Source: Baylisascaris procyonis
Taxonomy: Eukaryota; Nematoda; Chromadorea; Rhabditida; Ascarididae
Assembly (NCBI GenBank): GCA_037389465.1
Contig: JAZARR010000223.1
Location: 310,001-374,000, forward strand
DNA: 64,000 bases
Direction: 5' to 3'
The notes beneath the pieces were generated by a model. It worked only from the letters and a program-made list of their open reading frames with translations, did no database searches and had not been told where the DNA came from. This document shows, in pieces, positions 36,997 to 49,226 of this stretch (positions are counted from its first letter, which is position 1; every line of letters starts with the position of its first letter). A program made the translations under genes and the position numbers.

Positions 36997-37740
36997 GTAT
37001 GAGAACGTGTTTATTTGTTTATTCGTTGCTTATATTAGGCATAGCCTCAAAAAAAGCAAAACAAAACAACGTAAGGTGTGTCGTCATGTTGAAATATTCG
37101 TCTGTGCAAACTACTCAGTGGTAATAGTCTTTTCACATTCCATTTCTTCTGTTAATTTGTCATTTATTCATTGGTTTGAACAATGCGATAACTATGAAAG
37201 GAACAATCTACAATGCGGAAGGAGTTGATAGTTTGTGTAAAATTTCTCATAAATAAGCACAGCCGCTACTCTAGCTCCAATTCCTTCGTTTACTAGAATG
37301 ACTCGGTATTTTCACGATTTACTAATTGGTTTAGTCAATGGATTGTGGGAAATAAATTATGTCGTATTTGAATGTTTTGGTGCAGGTTGTTATGTGTCGA
37401 AGTGGTTTGCAATATCTACGATGCAGAATAGTTTTTTGAAAAAGTTATATTTCGTTGAAAAGTATTTCTCCATTTCTTCCCATATTTCCTTTCGGATGAA
37501 TGTTTTGTAGGCTGCATTAGCAAGTGCATTTTTAGTGATGAATACAGTTTTCATTTAATGAGGTAGTCCAAAAACTTCTTAGCATGCGGTCAGTACAGCT
37601 AGTAGAATATTTTGACAACAAAATGACTGAAGCGATCCCAAAGTTTTGAAGGCAAGGCGATAATAATGAGCGTAATGTGGCAGAAAAATTATTTATTCAT
37701 GACCTTTGCCTTTCGATGTTTTGACTCTGCCGACTTGCAG

Positions 37741-37870
37741 GGCACAATGTATCATATACGACTAGCGTTAAAATTTCCCGGATGTCCTTCAAGACGTCGA
37801 ATATTAGCATCTGCAGCATTCATCCAGGTTGCTTGAGTATCTCTCTGGGACTCTTTGTGCATTTGGCTTG
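37741..37870 (+). CDS. Exon-like segment 2 of an unrecognised gene
   Basis: CGACTTGCAG acceptor and GTAAGT donor. One frame reads TMYHIRLALKFPGCPSRRRI and LASAAFIQVA before a stop. A second frame is open across the whole exon but is low in coding character. Possibly frameshifted. Confidence 0.35.
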
Positions 37871-37892
37871 GTAAGTGTGTTATTGGTTGTAG

Positions 37893-38001
37893 GTGCTGTT
37901 CGGTAGGTGAAGACCATTGAGCGAATGCTGCTAAGAGAAAATGATCTTCCGCAGCGTTGCGATAAGAAAACGGCTTTTAGAGGTTTTGCGACGATCATTA
38001 G
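37893..38001 (+). CDS. Exon-like segment 3 of an unrecognised gene
   Basis: GGTTGTAG, a stop, then VKTIERMLLRENDLPQRCDK and KTAFRGFATIIR, then GTATCA. The D-x-x-T-A-F-R-G-F-x-x-I-I string recalls HEAT-repeat importins (transportin has D-x-x-S-A-F-R-G-I-C-x-M-I), but the match is too short to name it. The intron between segments 2 and 3 would be only 22 nt, so one of the two boundaries is probably wrong or the intron is eroded. Confidence 0.35.
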
Positions 38002-38172
38002 GTATCAAGAATCCTTAAAAAGTTATTATCTCTGAAACATGTTGTAGATTTTGGGCAGGAATCGTCTATGGTTTCTAGTTTCTGGTTTGTTTCTAGTTTG
38101 GTTTCTAGTTCGGGTAGTCCGAAGAGTTGTTAGTGTGTATTAGTGTCAGGTGGTTTCTATCGCCGCTTGATT

Positions 38173-38712
38173 TTACATTGCATCTGACAGCGGAAAAGAA
38201 GGTGACCGAGCTTCTTGATTCGACCGCCGCTTTTTTCCACTTTCGCAAAGGAAATTAATAAGGCAGCAGCGATCAAACTCTGATGTGATTAGGAGGGTAC
38301 CCAAAGGTTCTTGCGCCTCATACTTTTCATTTGTGCACCGGTGTACCAGACTCACTTAGCCGCTGAACTTCCATGATTTAGATTATCGGTGTTTATCAGT
38401 TGTTGCATCCCTCCTTTTTTCTGATATGCCGATTTCAGCGATATCAGTTACAAGCGCGATCTCGATCTCCCTTCCTGACTTCTTCTCTCCTTGAAGATTC
38501 CTTCGTTTTGATGACAGCACTACTTTCAGTGATTCAAAGAGTGCTTGCTGATCGACAGATCTACCGATTGCGCTGAACACAATGCCGCTTGGCATACCGT
38601 AGCCAGCAGCGACTTGGCAGCCGCTCGCGCTACGACGCGTTCAGCGCTAAATATGGGGCGTTCACAATGCGAGTGCAGTGTTCGCTCCGCAAACGTATTG
38701 CACACGACCACT
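38173..38712 (-). pseudogene. GC-rich coding-like segment, strand uncertain
   Basis: About 540 bp of distinctly higher G+C with overlapping open frames on both strands. The most coding-like are on the minus strand: SLVHRCTNEKYEAQEPLGTL at 38173-38355 and IGRSVDQQALFESLKVVLSS with REIEIALVTDIAEIGI at 38383-38595. A plus-strand frame from 38589 (YRSQQRLGSRSRYDAFSAKY) competes. It is probably a broken exon cluster; neither family nor strand is certain. Confidence 0.3.
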
Positions 38713-39614
38713 CCACAACGGTTTGTCTTTCTCTTCTATATGTTTTGTTTGTCTTTTCATGCAAATTTTCACTTACAAAGCGCATTATAGCACGCCATAT
38801 CATTACATATGTATATGTGATAGTTATGAGAACCATAGAATTTTTTGGCAATAACTTTTATAAAGTTTTTTTGGACATAAGGTGCTCAAGAATATAACCC
38901 ATCTTACTTTTTCAGCAATTGAGAAAGAAATTTAACATTTGAAAATACTAAAAAACTTGCTGATAGAAGGGCGTTTTGCAACTATTTATGTTATTTTTTA
39001 TAGATATTCGCTCGAAAAAAGGTGTATCCTTTGCAAGCCACTAATATGAGTAGTTATTTCGGTGTTGAATTATGATCGCATTATTGCACGTTTTCTCATT
39101 TATTGATAGTGCATGTATATGTTTACTAGAATGAGTGGTATTATGAAAACGGATATCGTGCTAACTCCGATAACTTGCTTTCATACTTCTACTTCGTTTT
39201 TTTTATTTTTTGTTTTGGACGTCTAAGGTATATGTATGTAGTATCTATGTCTCTTACGCGGTTTCAAATCCCGCCTACTGAAATCACAGTTGTGAAATTC
39301 CGATACGTCTAGCATAAGCCATTGAATGAGAGCCTCTACCACAAATTCCACAAAGAATTTACACTACATCGAATCTAGCAAGGTATTTTGCCTTCATCTC
39401 CCCCTCCCCACTTATCCGATACTTCCACTGTTCGTTTCTTGTTGCTACTAATCGAGTCGATAGCTCATCTAGATACTTTGAAATGTTGCCATTTAGCTTC
39501 TTTCAACGTTGTTTGAAATTTTAGCTTTTGAGTGATCACGGCTTATAATCCTCTCGTCAAATATTTTTAAGTGATTTGTAACATAGTTCTAATTTTAATT
39601 GAATCTTTTGACAG

Positions 39615-39722
39615 ACATTTTAGGGTTATGGATCATTCATGGGGAACAATTGAGACGGCGACAGGAAGCGAGAGAAGAAAACGAATTCGAGCACGTTGGT
39701 CGTGAGCGCCATTCTATCAGTT
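39615..39722 (+). CDS. Possible terminal exon, unrecognised
   Basis: TTTTGACAG, then a frame HGEQLRRRQEAREENEFEHV, GRERHSIS ending at a TAA. Charged and helical. No donor is needed if it is terminal. Family unknown. Confidence 0.25.
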
Positions 39723-41307
39723 AATAGCAAACTTTCATTTGTTTTAGGTATGTGTTTTTCCTTTTTTTTTGCTTTTAGCTGAATCTTCGATGCAAAAGAA
39801 AAGAGTCTTTTATGCTTCAAAAGTACCGTTTAGGTGCTATAGTAGTTCGTATTTCTCGTATGCATGCACGTGATATGTTCAAAGCTCAGTGTGCTTTTTT
39901 CTGTCCTTGACTAGTGATTTCTAACATATTCACTTTGATGTTTGTTTATCGTTATGTTTACAGTGAATTCAACACTCAGAATTATTTGAAGCATTGAACT
40001 GCTGTAAAATTCTTTTTTTTCTTGTAAATTTTTATGCATCTGTCCAAAAACACATTACGGCGATTTCATTTGTGCGCGTATGTATGTGTATGTCTGCATG
40101 CGTCTGTCTGTCTGTAAAGTAGCAACGACTGACACTGCAGTCAATAAATTTACGAGTACAACGTACATCATGGAATGGCCTTTTGCACCATATTTCGTCA
40201 CTTTTGATCCATCATTTTCGAACGATTTCGTGGTCGCTTGAGTCTGGCGAAAATATTGCATGAATAAAGGTGATAGCGGAAGATTGGCCATTCGATGGGA
40301 TTAGGTAAAATAAAAAAGCATCTTTCGTTTATTTATTATCAAATAATTGTTTTTATGCAAAATGTTGTGGTGATTCAGTGCTTATGTGTATTGGGACAAT
40401 AAACATAGATGAATATGTTGCGAATCAAGGATAGATTCGATTCAATTTCTTTCTAATATAACACTCACTTCACGAGTAATAAAGCTGTAGATGTAATATG
40501 GAAGTTGTGTTTATAAATTTTATGCAGTAAAAATCTGACTTTTCATATGTAAATTTATACAAATGACCGTTTTCACGATTAATAAAGCTGAATGCGATTG
40601 AAGGGGAGTGAAAATCGAATTTTTACTTATTAATTTGCATTTGCGGGATTCATTTTGCATAGAAATGCCTTGTTAATATTATTTTAGTATTATTTCTGGT
40701 GGTGATGAGTAAAATTTACTGAAAGTTATACTCTTTAGGTTATATTAATAACATTAGTAATTAAATAGGCCCTAATCTTCATCTAACAAACTCATTGATA
40801 GCTGCAAACGGCTGTCGATAAATGGCGATAGTCGGCAATTGAGTATAAAATCAATCCGTTTAGGCGAATATCACGCACAAGCTGTCAGTTGCAATTAGCC
40901 ATTGCTGATGGTGAAATTGATGGCAGTTTTGTATATAAGCAACGCCGTTGTAATACTAAAATCCTAACTAATAGGGAGTGCTTCTTTATTTTGCTCAGTT
41001 AGACAAAAATTCGTATTGTTAAAACTATTGGGAATTCCGATCGTCTAATTTCTACGCATAGTGAAAGCTGAAATTGCAATCCGAATTTGCTGAGAATTTC
41101 GTTTTTCCATTTTGTTTCCATTCATCGACAAGTATCATCCGTTGTGTTTTCATTTATTTGTTTCCGTCTTTGTGGTTTTCTTAGCGCATTCTGATGTTGG
41201 TATAGAAGTTTTGTTCACTATTTCTTTGAAACGAGCAATAAAGAGGGCATCAATATTGTTAGAGAATTTTAGCGAATTTCGTTCATCATTCTAAAAATAT
41301 TTTAAAC
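39723..41307. other. No gene recognised
   Basis: AT-rich spacer with short frames only and no strong repeat. Confidence 0.4.
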
Positions 41308-41530
41308 AAAAATTTTGATATGATTTATGAAGCGTTCTATCGTGATAGCTCAAGATTTGTTTGCAGAAAATTCACCGATAAGATAGATCTTTGAGGTTTT
41401 CATAGAAAAATCTTTTATGAAAAAATTTTGATATGATTTATGAAGCGTTCTATCGTGATAGCTCAAGATTTGTTTGCAGAAAATTCACCGATAAGATAGA
41501 TCTTTGAGATTTTCATAGAAAAATCTTTTC
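41308..41530. repeat. Recent 113-bp tandem duplication
   Basis: 41308-41417 and 41421-41530 are the same sequence at an offset of 113 bp, differing at one internal base (GAGGTTTTC versus GAGATTTTC) and at the very end. Near-identity implies a recent event in otherwise decayed DNA. Confidence 0.95.
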
Positions 41531-41663
41531 TCATGAATATCGAAATATTTGAGAATAAATGAATGATCGGAACGTAACCGTTTTGTCAGTGTCGGCTTTG
41601 GTTTTCATGTATCGTTGGCACGTTTTGAAGGGCTACAAAAATATGTTTGATTTTGCTTTGCAG

Positions 41664-41817
41664 ATTTCGCGAGCAGTGGGGCTTACGACTTGTGAAAATG
41701 ATCCCGGCTATGAGGGAGCCGAATGTGAACGAAGGATTGATGCGTGTAAATCATTTTGCTTTCTGCGAAGGAAGTTCCACATGACTCCTTTCAGCAGCTG
41801 TCCTCCCGAGTTAATGG
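41664..41817 (+). pseudogene. EGF-domain exon remnant
   Basis: After GCTTTGCAG the frame reads TTCENDPGYEGAECERRIDA, then CKSFCFLRR and SSCPPELMG, then GTAAGC. DPGYEGAECE is the C-terminal half of an EGF repeat and RIDAC starts the next one, whose middle (CEGSST in another frame) appears shifted and restored. Such tandem EGF repeats occur in secreted or membrane proteins such as Slit, Crumbs and agrin. The exact gene cannot be named. Confidence 0.65.
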
Positions 41818-42054
41818 GTAAGCAATTCTTCCTCATGGCCTTGAAAAAATTTTTGATGAGGGCACTGCAAATGGCAATTGAGTGCTAAGTGAGAGGTGCG
41901 CTAACTTCATTTTGAACGTTGAATGGGGATTCCATGAGGCGGACATGCTGATTTTAAATAGACCTCTATCATTACTGCATTTATTTGATTTTTGCTTCTT
42001 CGAATGAATGTAACTAGTAGATGATGTATTGTAATTGTCGTCATATATTTTTAG

Positions 42055-42068
42055 GTCTTCGATGTGAA

Positions 42069-42071
<3 letters not shown>
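42055..42071 (+). pseudogene. EGF-domain end, truncated by microsatellite
   Basis: TTTTTAG followed by bases that join in phase with the 41664-41817 exon (ATG G + GT CTT) to give CPPELMGLRCENY, the last loop of an EGF repeat. The coding similarity stops abruptly at the start of the (TA)n tract. Confidence 0.6.

Positions 42072-42133
<62 letters not shown>
42072..42133. repeat. (TA)31 microsatellite
   Basis: Pure TA dinucleotides immediately after the EGF remnant. The Tyr-Ile repeat frames on both strands are artefacts. Confidence 0.98.
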
Positions 42134-42136
<3 letters not shown>

Positions 42137-45100
42137 GCAGTTTTCTGATGTATTCCTTAGTTTGCCCACGGGTCTTGTATTTGTTTTGATCGCACGACAA
42201 TTGGTAACCAGTCACCTCTCTGACAATTACTTTTCTTCTGCTCATTTTGCTATTGTTTTCCGATAATGTCTTCCCTTTTTCTTTCATCGTTCATCAACTT
42301 CTTTGTTCTCGTAATTATTTATCTTCCTTCTTTTTCTTTATCTTAAATTCTGTCACTTTTTATGTGTTTTTATATTCACAAAATGCATTATGAAAAGTTT
42401 GCATCTATTCATCTATGTTATATTTTTATGTGGTTATTAGTTTAAACTTCGCAACTATTAGAGTTAAAGGAAAATTTTATTGCATTTAAATTATTCGTAG
42501 CTTTATTTTTGCTTAACCTGACTTGACACTTATCAACTTGGCAGGGGGTGAAAGGGGTAATTAAAGGGTGGAATACTGACTAGATTGTAGATGCTGACTG
42601 GTATATGTTTTCGATGTATTTCTTACCAATCACCTCATTTTTTAATTATTTGAAGCGATATCTTTGGATTTTCGATTAATGAATGATGTTGTTGAATATG
42701 TTCGAGGTGGACATTCGTCGTTTTTATGTCTATTGAGACAGATTTTTTCATGGTATTAATGAGATTCGATCCATCTATTGCATTATTGCAGTCATTACAG
42801 TTTTTTAACCAACTAGTCGATGTTGTCGCTAGTGGTAGATGATGTTTGTAAAAACCTTTCAGATGTGTCCACCTTACTTGCCTGTCTTTTTCACAATGAC
42901 CTGTAATATTCTTTGTGAAGAGTTGTTCCAAGTTATCGGCGATTGATATTGGTGTAATTAACAGATGTTAATTGTTTTAGCAATTATTGACAGCTACCTA
43001 ATGTAGACCGATATTCTTTCCAAATTTTGCTTATTTCTCGCCATTTTTTTTTCTTTTTTTTGAAAAATTCATTTCATTCACACTCTTTTCATGTAATATG
43101 TTTTGGCTAATTTTTTCAATTTTTTTTTCACGCAAGGTTGCACTTCATTCCACTCATCTGTAGATTAGGTAGCTGTCGATTTGTATTTACATTGCTCTCA
43201 TACACATTGTTGCTTTCATTTTTGGTTTGCACAATTTTAACAGAGTAAAATCTGTCTTGCAAATGCACTTACATCACTATCTGTCACTACCACTTACAGC
43301 CGCACTATTAGAAAACATCGATTTAAAACCTCTATGGGGTTTGCTTTGAATATTTTCAACGCATTTTGTTGAACGAAATAACGATCTGCAAAGGAAGTTT
43401 AATTAGGCGCAAGCAATGTTGTCGCCAGCAATTCCGTCAGGTGAAAATACTAAAAACCAAAAACCAAAGTCAATAGCGCTTTTCGATTACCTGAAAATTG
43501 TCGGGAAGGTTGTTTTTGACATTTAAGGCACATCATCACTTTCTTAACCCTGTTCTAATATCTTTTATACTTACCTTTTCATGTCCACTTGTGCTACTAT
43601 TTTTAAGTCTTCCATTTACGAGAAACGTGATTTTGGGATCTCATTGAATTACCATTGACCTAACGAGGTTGCCTAATCATCTTGTTTGATTCCTTCATAT
43701 TACAACTTGTTTTGAGAGGATACTTGTTTTGAGAGGACGTTGCAGAAGAGAGGATAGACTTCTGTAACGTGAAAGTAGACTTCTGCAACGTCGCAAGAAA
43801 AATATACTTATTTGTTTCCGAGTTTCATTTGCTATTTGAACTTATCAATTTTTACTCTTCACTATTCGCGTTAATGATATTGGAAACTCTGCTGAGATAG
43901 GTACAGTTAATGGGAAACTCAAGAAGGCGGAATTCATCTCGAAGTGACTAATCTTAGTTATCTCTCGCTTGTTATTGATGTTATGGTTTTCATTTATTGT
44001 GCACTTCTTACGTTTTTCTACAAACTTTTGAAGCATTCATTCAGTGCGCTCTATGGTTTCGCGGATTAATATCCCAACTTCTTTAACGTATGATAGGTTT
44101 TGTGATAATATCCATACCGATATGAATTTCATATCCTTTTTTTATTGAAAATGTGCATGAGGTTGTCTCACATTTTGGTCGAAATTATAGTTTTCTCTTT
44201 CTCTGTTACATTTTTCCCTATTTATCACGAGCACATGCTGTGGAAACGTTTGTAAATTGATTTATTGCATTCTACTCATGAGCTGCTTTGTATTTTGCGC
44301 AGTTTCGTTATTTTGTTTACCCTGCAATCTTTGCTAAACTCTCTAGATTTCCGACACTTCGCTAAGAAACTTTGTTCTGATGGAAAGATGATAGTTTTGA
44401 AGGACTAAAAGCATTCGGTAACGACTAAAGTTCGGTTGGAATGGGGTTTGAAAAAATATAAGTCAGTTCCCGACCGAAGGAAGTCGGTAGAAACCGAGTC
44501 TGTCTTGCGGCCAAAAAAAGCGGAAAATTAGAAGAAGACTTTGATTGATAAGGAACGATTGGAGGCTTAGTCGTTCGTTTGTCGTTATTACCTCCCATTC
44601 AGCAGCAATCAGCAGAGGGCGCAATCAGTTCCAAACATTCCTAAGAGGGGAGGGGGAAACCTTATTAATATTGAGACTTTCTTTTGTGCTCATCTCCGAC
44701 GCCGTGTTCCATTTTTCTCTGTTGAATTCTTCAGTGATTTTTCTTTTTGCTCAGTGTGGCATGTTTCATGTCTTTTAAATTTTGACCTTTGAACCAAACA
44801 TACTGCTCTTCGCTGATGGTGTTACCGAAATGAACCAACCGACTCTTATTGATCTCGATGCGCTGTTAACCTGCTGAACATTTTTTGCGATTATTAGATT
44901 TTGTTCGCAGTTGACTGCTTTAGGGATAGTAGCATAGCGAACATAATATCAGCTGTTGTTAGCCCGAAAAAAGATCAATTCGGAACGACGAACTTAGACT
45001 TACTGCGATATTGAAGAGTAAGCATAAAGATGAGCGTCTCGTAAATTGTAGTCACTTATTTTATGCAAATATTATTTTATTTGCGAGAATTTACTAATAT

Positions 45101-45202
45101 TATTTTTATTATGAAAATTTACTACTCTGAACTAGTAATGATTGTATGTGAGTGTCATCGTTTAAAGTATATCGTCGGCGATTATTCATTAATCAATTTC
45201 AG
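42134..45202. other. No gene recognised
   Basis: AT-rich, T-rich on the + strand, with many poly-T runs. A short direct repeat (TACTTGTTTTGAGAGGA-like and GACTTCTG-AACGT-like) occurs around 43715-43800. Nothing coding is supported. Confidence 0.4.
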
Positions 45203-45386
45203 GTTGAGCGGTTGTAAGGGAGCACGCCGCCACTCCCGTAGATCTTCTTCAGTATTTTTGACGTACCCACCCAATCGCCCATTTCGAAATACGACATATT
45301 CTGTTGTCAAAGGCGGAAATTCACTGCTCAAATGGCGTTTCAAACAAGAATATACGAATGAAACGGATAGAAAGCGACTTCTCTAA
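45203..45386 (+). CDS. Exon-like open segment, unrecognised
   Basis: CAATTTCAG, then 60 open codons to a TAA: ARRHSRRSSSVFLTYPPNRP, FRNTTYSVVKGGNSLLKWRF, KQEYTNETDRKRLL. The composition is strongly coding-like, basic at the start. There is no donor at the stop, so it is either a terminal exon or a truncated one. Family not recognised. Confidence 0.4.
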
Positions 45387-45543
45387 AGGCAAGCAAGCTA
45401 TTACCCATCATGGTGCCGAAAACGCCCCAAGTCTAGTTTTCATGATCTGAGTTGGTGTTTGCACCACTGTTTTGGAAATTGATTTATGATGCGAAAGCTG
45501 TGTGTTGAAAAGCAATGATATGTTAGCAGGTAATCATTTTCAG

Positions 45544-45635
45544 GAGCACAAGATAGTGGAAGGATAAACGATTCAGCGACTCCTCATAGGCGCTACTTCG
45601 TCGAGTACGTCACCAGATTCTGCATCCGACAATAA
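45544..45635 (+). CDS. Possible exon following the 45.2-kb segment
   Basis: ATTTTCAG, then one frame AQDSGRINDSATPHRRYFVE, YVTRFCIRQ. It has slightly elevated G+C and an unclear donor. It is weak on its own and is listed because it lies close behind the 45.2-kb exon on the same strand. Confidence 0.25.
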
Positions 45636-48600
45636 GTGGGTTATGGAACGCTTTCATTCTTAATTCTTTTTTGTTTTTCGGTGAAGCACTCGCAGTTTCA
45701 GTTGAGGTTGCCCATGCTGCTCTTTATCAGTACGGTAACGCCAGACGTAAAATTTTTGGGGTTGTTTGCAGATCGTTCGTGGAATCATAAAATATGGGAG
45801 TGTATCGATGAAAAATCGAGTGATGCACAGTATGGGATAAATTGAGCTCATCGCTGAGTAAATTTGCACCTTGAATTGCCTTTCGAAGCGCAGTGTTTTT
45901 TTGAATTATTGATGTCGTTTGTTTGTATTTCGCACTCAGCTCACACAGAATTCTGGTGGGGAAAAGTTTTTGTTCACCGGAGCTATTTGGTAGTTTTTTT
46001 TTACTGCAATACCGATAGCAGATGCAAGAACAATTGGAAAATTGAGAAGAACAAATTTTAAAAAACGGCTATTTTTGATAACTATGAAGTGATAATGAAC
46101 ATCACATTTGTGGCTTTTTGATTAGAAAGATGGGAATCGGCATAGTGGATAATCGAAACGAAATTGATTGCAATATTCTTATGTGAAAAGCATGTAAAAT
46201 GCAGTTTTAATGAACTCTTCAATAGTTGTGCAATTTTTCTCGCAGTTCGAATTCGCTGAAAAGAGGTAAATATAAAAAAACTTCACTTCGAATAAGGATC
46301 GTTTGAAAGGCAAAGAAAATGAAGGCAGAATTGGATTTGCTTCACGTGAGCATTTAACAGTTAGCGGTATGTATGCATCATCGTTAATATAGCTCAGCGA
46401 ATGCAGTAAACCTCACTCAGAGATGGACAAACGTGTGTGGGCAAAGCTAGTTCAGCACTCATGCTTAGACAAACGTGTGGGCAAAACAAGGAAGCAGATC
46501 GTAATACGACGTCTTCTCTCTACGTGCAGCTAGCTGGTTCAGCTATGCGCTATGCGCCACTCGATCGAACGTGATGCGTATGCAACACTTTACTGAGAGT
46601 TGAATTGTTCTTCTTTTGTATCTTGAAAAGAGTGTCTTATTTGAAGTGATTCGAATACATTTTTAAGTACAGAAAAGCTTTAATATTAAAGAGGTGTTTC
46701 ATTGTCGTTATTATTCCCATCATAGTGAACTATTAGGGAATATATTTGAGATTTTTATATGAATTTTGCGCTATCGATATCACTAAAAATCACTCAAACG
46801 TTACGTATGGAAATTTTCTTTTTGTTATATTGTTCAAATTGTCGAATCCCACTTATTAATTGTTAGTGCATTTCTGCAATTGTATTCAATGCGAATTACT
46901 TTATTCAAAGCTAATTTTGATTATTAGATGCAAGAACTTCCTCTTGATTTCAGGGTATTTGTGTTTATCCACCTATGTTCGACCAGTGGAAGATGGAGGG
47001 ACGTGAAGCCTTTCAAATGTGATACGAGTAAGTCATTCTGCACATTGTTTCTCATGCGCAATCTTCCTGAGTAATGCATCACTTTGCTAGTTGAAATGCA
47101 TTCTGATAGAAGTAGTACCCGTTTTTCTAACTGTTCCAAGCAATACATGGGTCACTTTTATTCCTTTTAAACAGATTTTTGAGAAAGTTTGGCCCATCCA
47201 ATTTGCACGCATGCAAATTTTTGATTTTCATACACTTGTGCAGATTCTTAGAGGAGTGTATTTTGATGACATAGCGTCCACGCATAAGCAAATATCTATT
47301 GGTCACTCTGTCCACTTGTTTCAATTGCCGAACTAACTAGAAACAACGTATGTTATTAATTATCGGATTCGAGGTTGGCGTTGCAGTCGACCGATAGAAT
47401 CTTTCTCGTGTGTTTAGTAGGTTGGAGTCTCAAAACCTGAAGTCCAGATATTTCTATCTAGGGAGTTTGGAGCTTATGTTTGAGCTCTGAATTCTTCTTT
47501 GCCGTCTGTCCTTGCATTTGTCGAGGAGCACGAATTTGTGCAGAAAAGATCTTTCAAGTGGTTATTGTAGGTGTATACTGTACTCATGAAGAGCAAGGAA
47601 GGAATAAAAAGAAGTTCTCGTTCATAGCTTTGAGCGTTTAATAATTTCTATCACTATCGGGTCAAGTGCTCATATTCCTTTACATTGATATCAACTATGT
47701 TATTATTAAGTAAGAGTGATAAAAAATCGATGTCACCTATTTATCATTAATTTTAGGCTTATTTATGAGATTTTCTTATGTTATTTTTGTTAGAGATGGT
47801 CACTAGTGGTCAATCTTATTTGATGTTGGATGAGGAAATAGGAAGTGCTTAGTGATTGGACTTTTTAATGAATTGAATGAAAAACAGTATTCGGTTTCCT
47901 TTTTTGAGGGACGAGAATGGCTTAGGTGAAATGAATGATAAAATTTATTTGCAAGTTGTAGATAGGCTTTCTTTCATGTTTCATGCGGGAAACTGAGATG
48001 AGGGATTGCATTCGTTGTAGTGTAAATCAAGAGTTATTATTATTCAACAGGAAGAAAGCACATTAAAATGTAACGAATGTGAAACCGTATAAAACTTCTG
48101 TATTTCTAGCTGAACTCTGTAGACTTTTCTTCCTCATCCATTTTTTTGTCATTATGAGACCGGATTACAGCCGTTTGATCCGGTGCACCTTTTTCTCTCC
48201 ACTCTAGGGGGACCTTATATATTAACCCGATTTAAGGAGAGAAACCAATCGATTGCTGATGGAAGGAACGATTCGGAAGAAGCAATGAAGAAATTGCGCA
48301 AATCGAACAAGTGATCAACGCGATTCAATATTATCGCTGATAGGAACATTCCAAATTGCGTCATTTCACCTCTGTGTTGAGGTGAGAGGTTCAACTTATA
48401 TCGATCTAGCATTAATGCTAAACTTTTTATTGTTTTCGTTACTCGTCTGCACCCTTTCCACCCACTAATTTTCAGATCGGATTGGCCCTTATTACAATCC
48501 GTTCATTTCCTAGTGGATAATTCATAAACTTTATTCAGCTTGCTTCCATTTGCTGTTTGAAAACCTCGATGAAGCTCTTTTTTCTGAAGACCCTCCCTCT

Positions 48601-49132
48601 CCCCCTTCCCACTCCTCCTCCCTGTCTGCTTCTCCCTCGGTTGCAATGAACAGCGGTTGGCATTGAATTTTCTAGCTGCATTTGAGCGTTGAGCACTTGC
48701 AGAGGGGAATATATACAGCAAGTTCTGCCTGCTGTTGGACCGATTAAATATTAGGAGCGTACTGGAGATCCTAATCCATTATGTAATTTCCATTCAATTC
48801 TCCTCGTTTTATGATGGTTTGCATGCTATAAACGGTCGCCTTTATTAGTAACTCGTGAAGGGGCCCTTTGAATATTAACTTAGGAACGCCGTCTTGTAAT
48901 GTCTTCGTCTATAATTTTTCTTTAATGAAGCTCAAATGAGTTTATAAGTAGAAATCTTTTCACTAAGCAGACTCTGCATTTCCACTTTAAGTTTGCAACA
49001 TCATCGACTGAGACGGAAGGATAAAGATTTAAAAAAAGCTTTTGAGCTTTTTGTCTCGATTGTGATAAGAAATATTTATTACATTGCCGTTTTTCCGTTT
49101 TCTGAAAACCTCATCTCGAGCTCTATTTTCAG
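45636..49132. other. No gene recognised; small direct repeat
   Basis: Spacer without supported exons. GACAAACGTGTG-GGGCAAA occurs twice (46426-46445 and 46468-46485). A pyrimidine-rich tract lies at 48590-48640. Confidence 0.4.
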
Positions 49133-49226
49133 ACGTCTTTGTGGTTCACATCGACTCCAGCTGGCATCGCCTCGTTGTGAGCATCGGTCTGAAGAAGATG
49201 AAATTGCGCATCAATCAAAATCAAAG
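49133..49226 (+). pseudogene. Laminin-G/TSPN-like exon remnant
   Basis: TATTTTCAG, an open frame DVFVVHIDSSWHRLVVSIGL, KKMKLRINQ, then GTTTCC. The string S-S-W-H-R-L-V-V-S-I...K-L-R-I-N matches the laminin-G / thrombospondin-N beta-strand signature (G-x-W-H-x-V-x-V-x-x...V-x-L-x-V-D). LamG domains often accompany EGF repeats, so it could belong to the same gene as the EGF remnant at 41.7 kb. That link is speculative over 7 kb. Confidence 0.45.

Noticed and set aside
37298..37510. 70-codon frame between exon-like pieces
   Set aside because: Hydrophobic AT-rich composition, no splice sites, no motif.
39240..39290. Possible tRNA T-arm (GGTTTCAAATCCCGCC)
   Set aside because: No acceptor, D or anticodon arm can be drawn around it.
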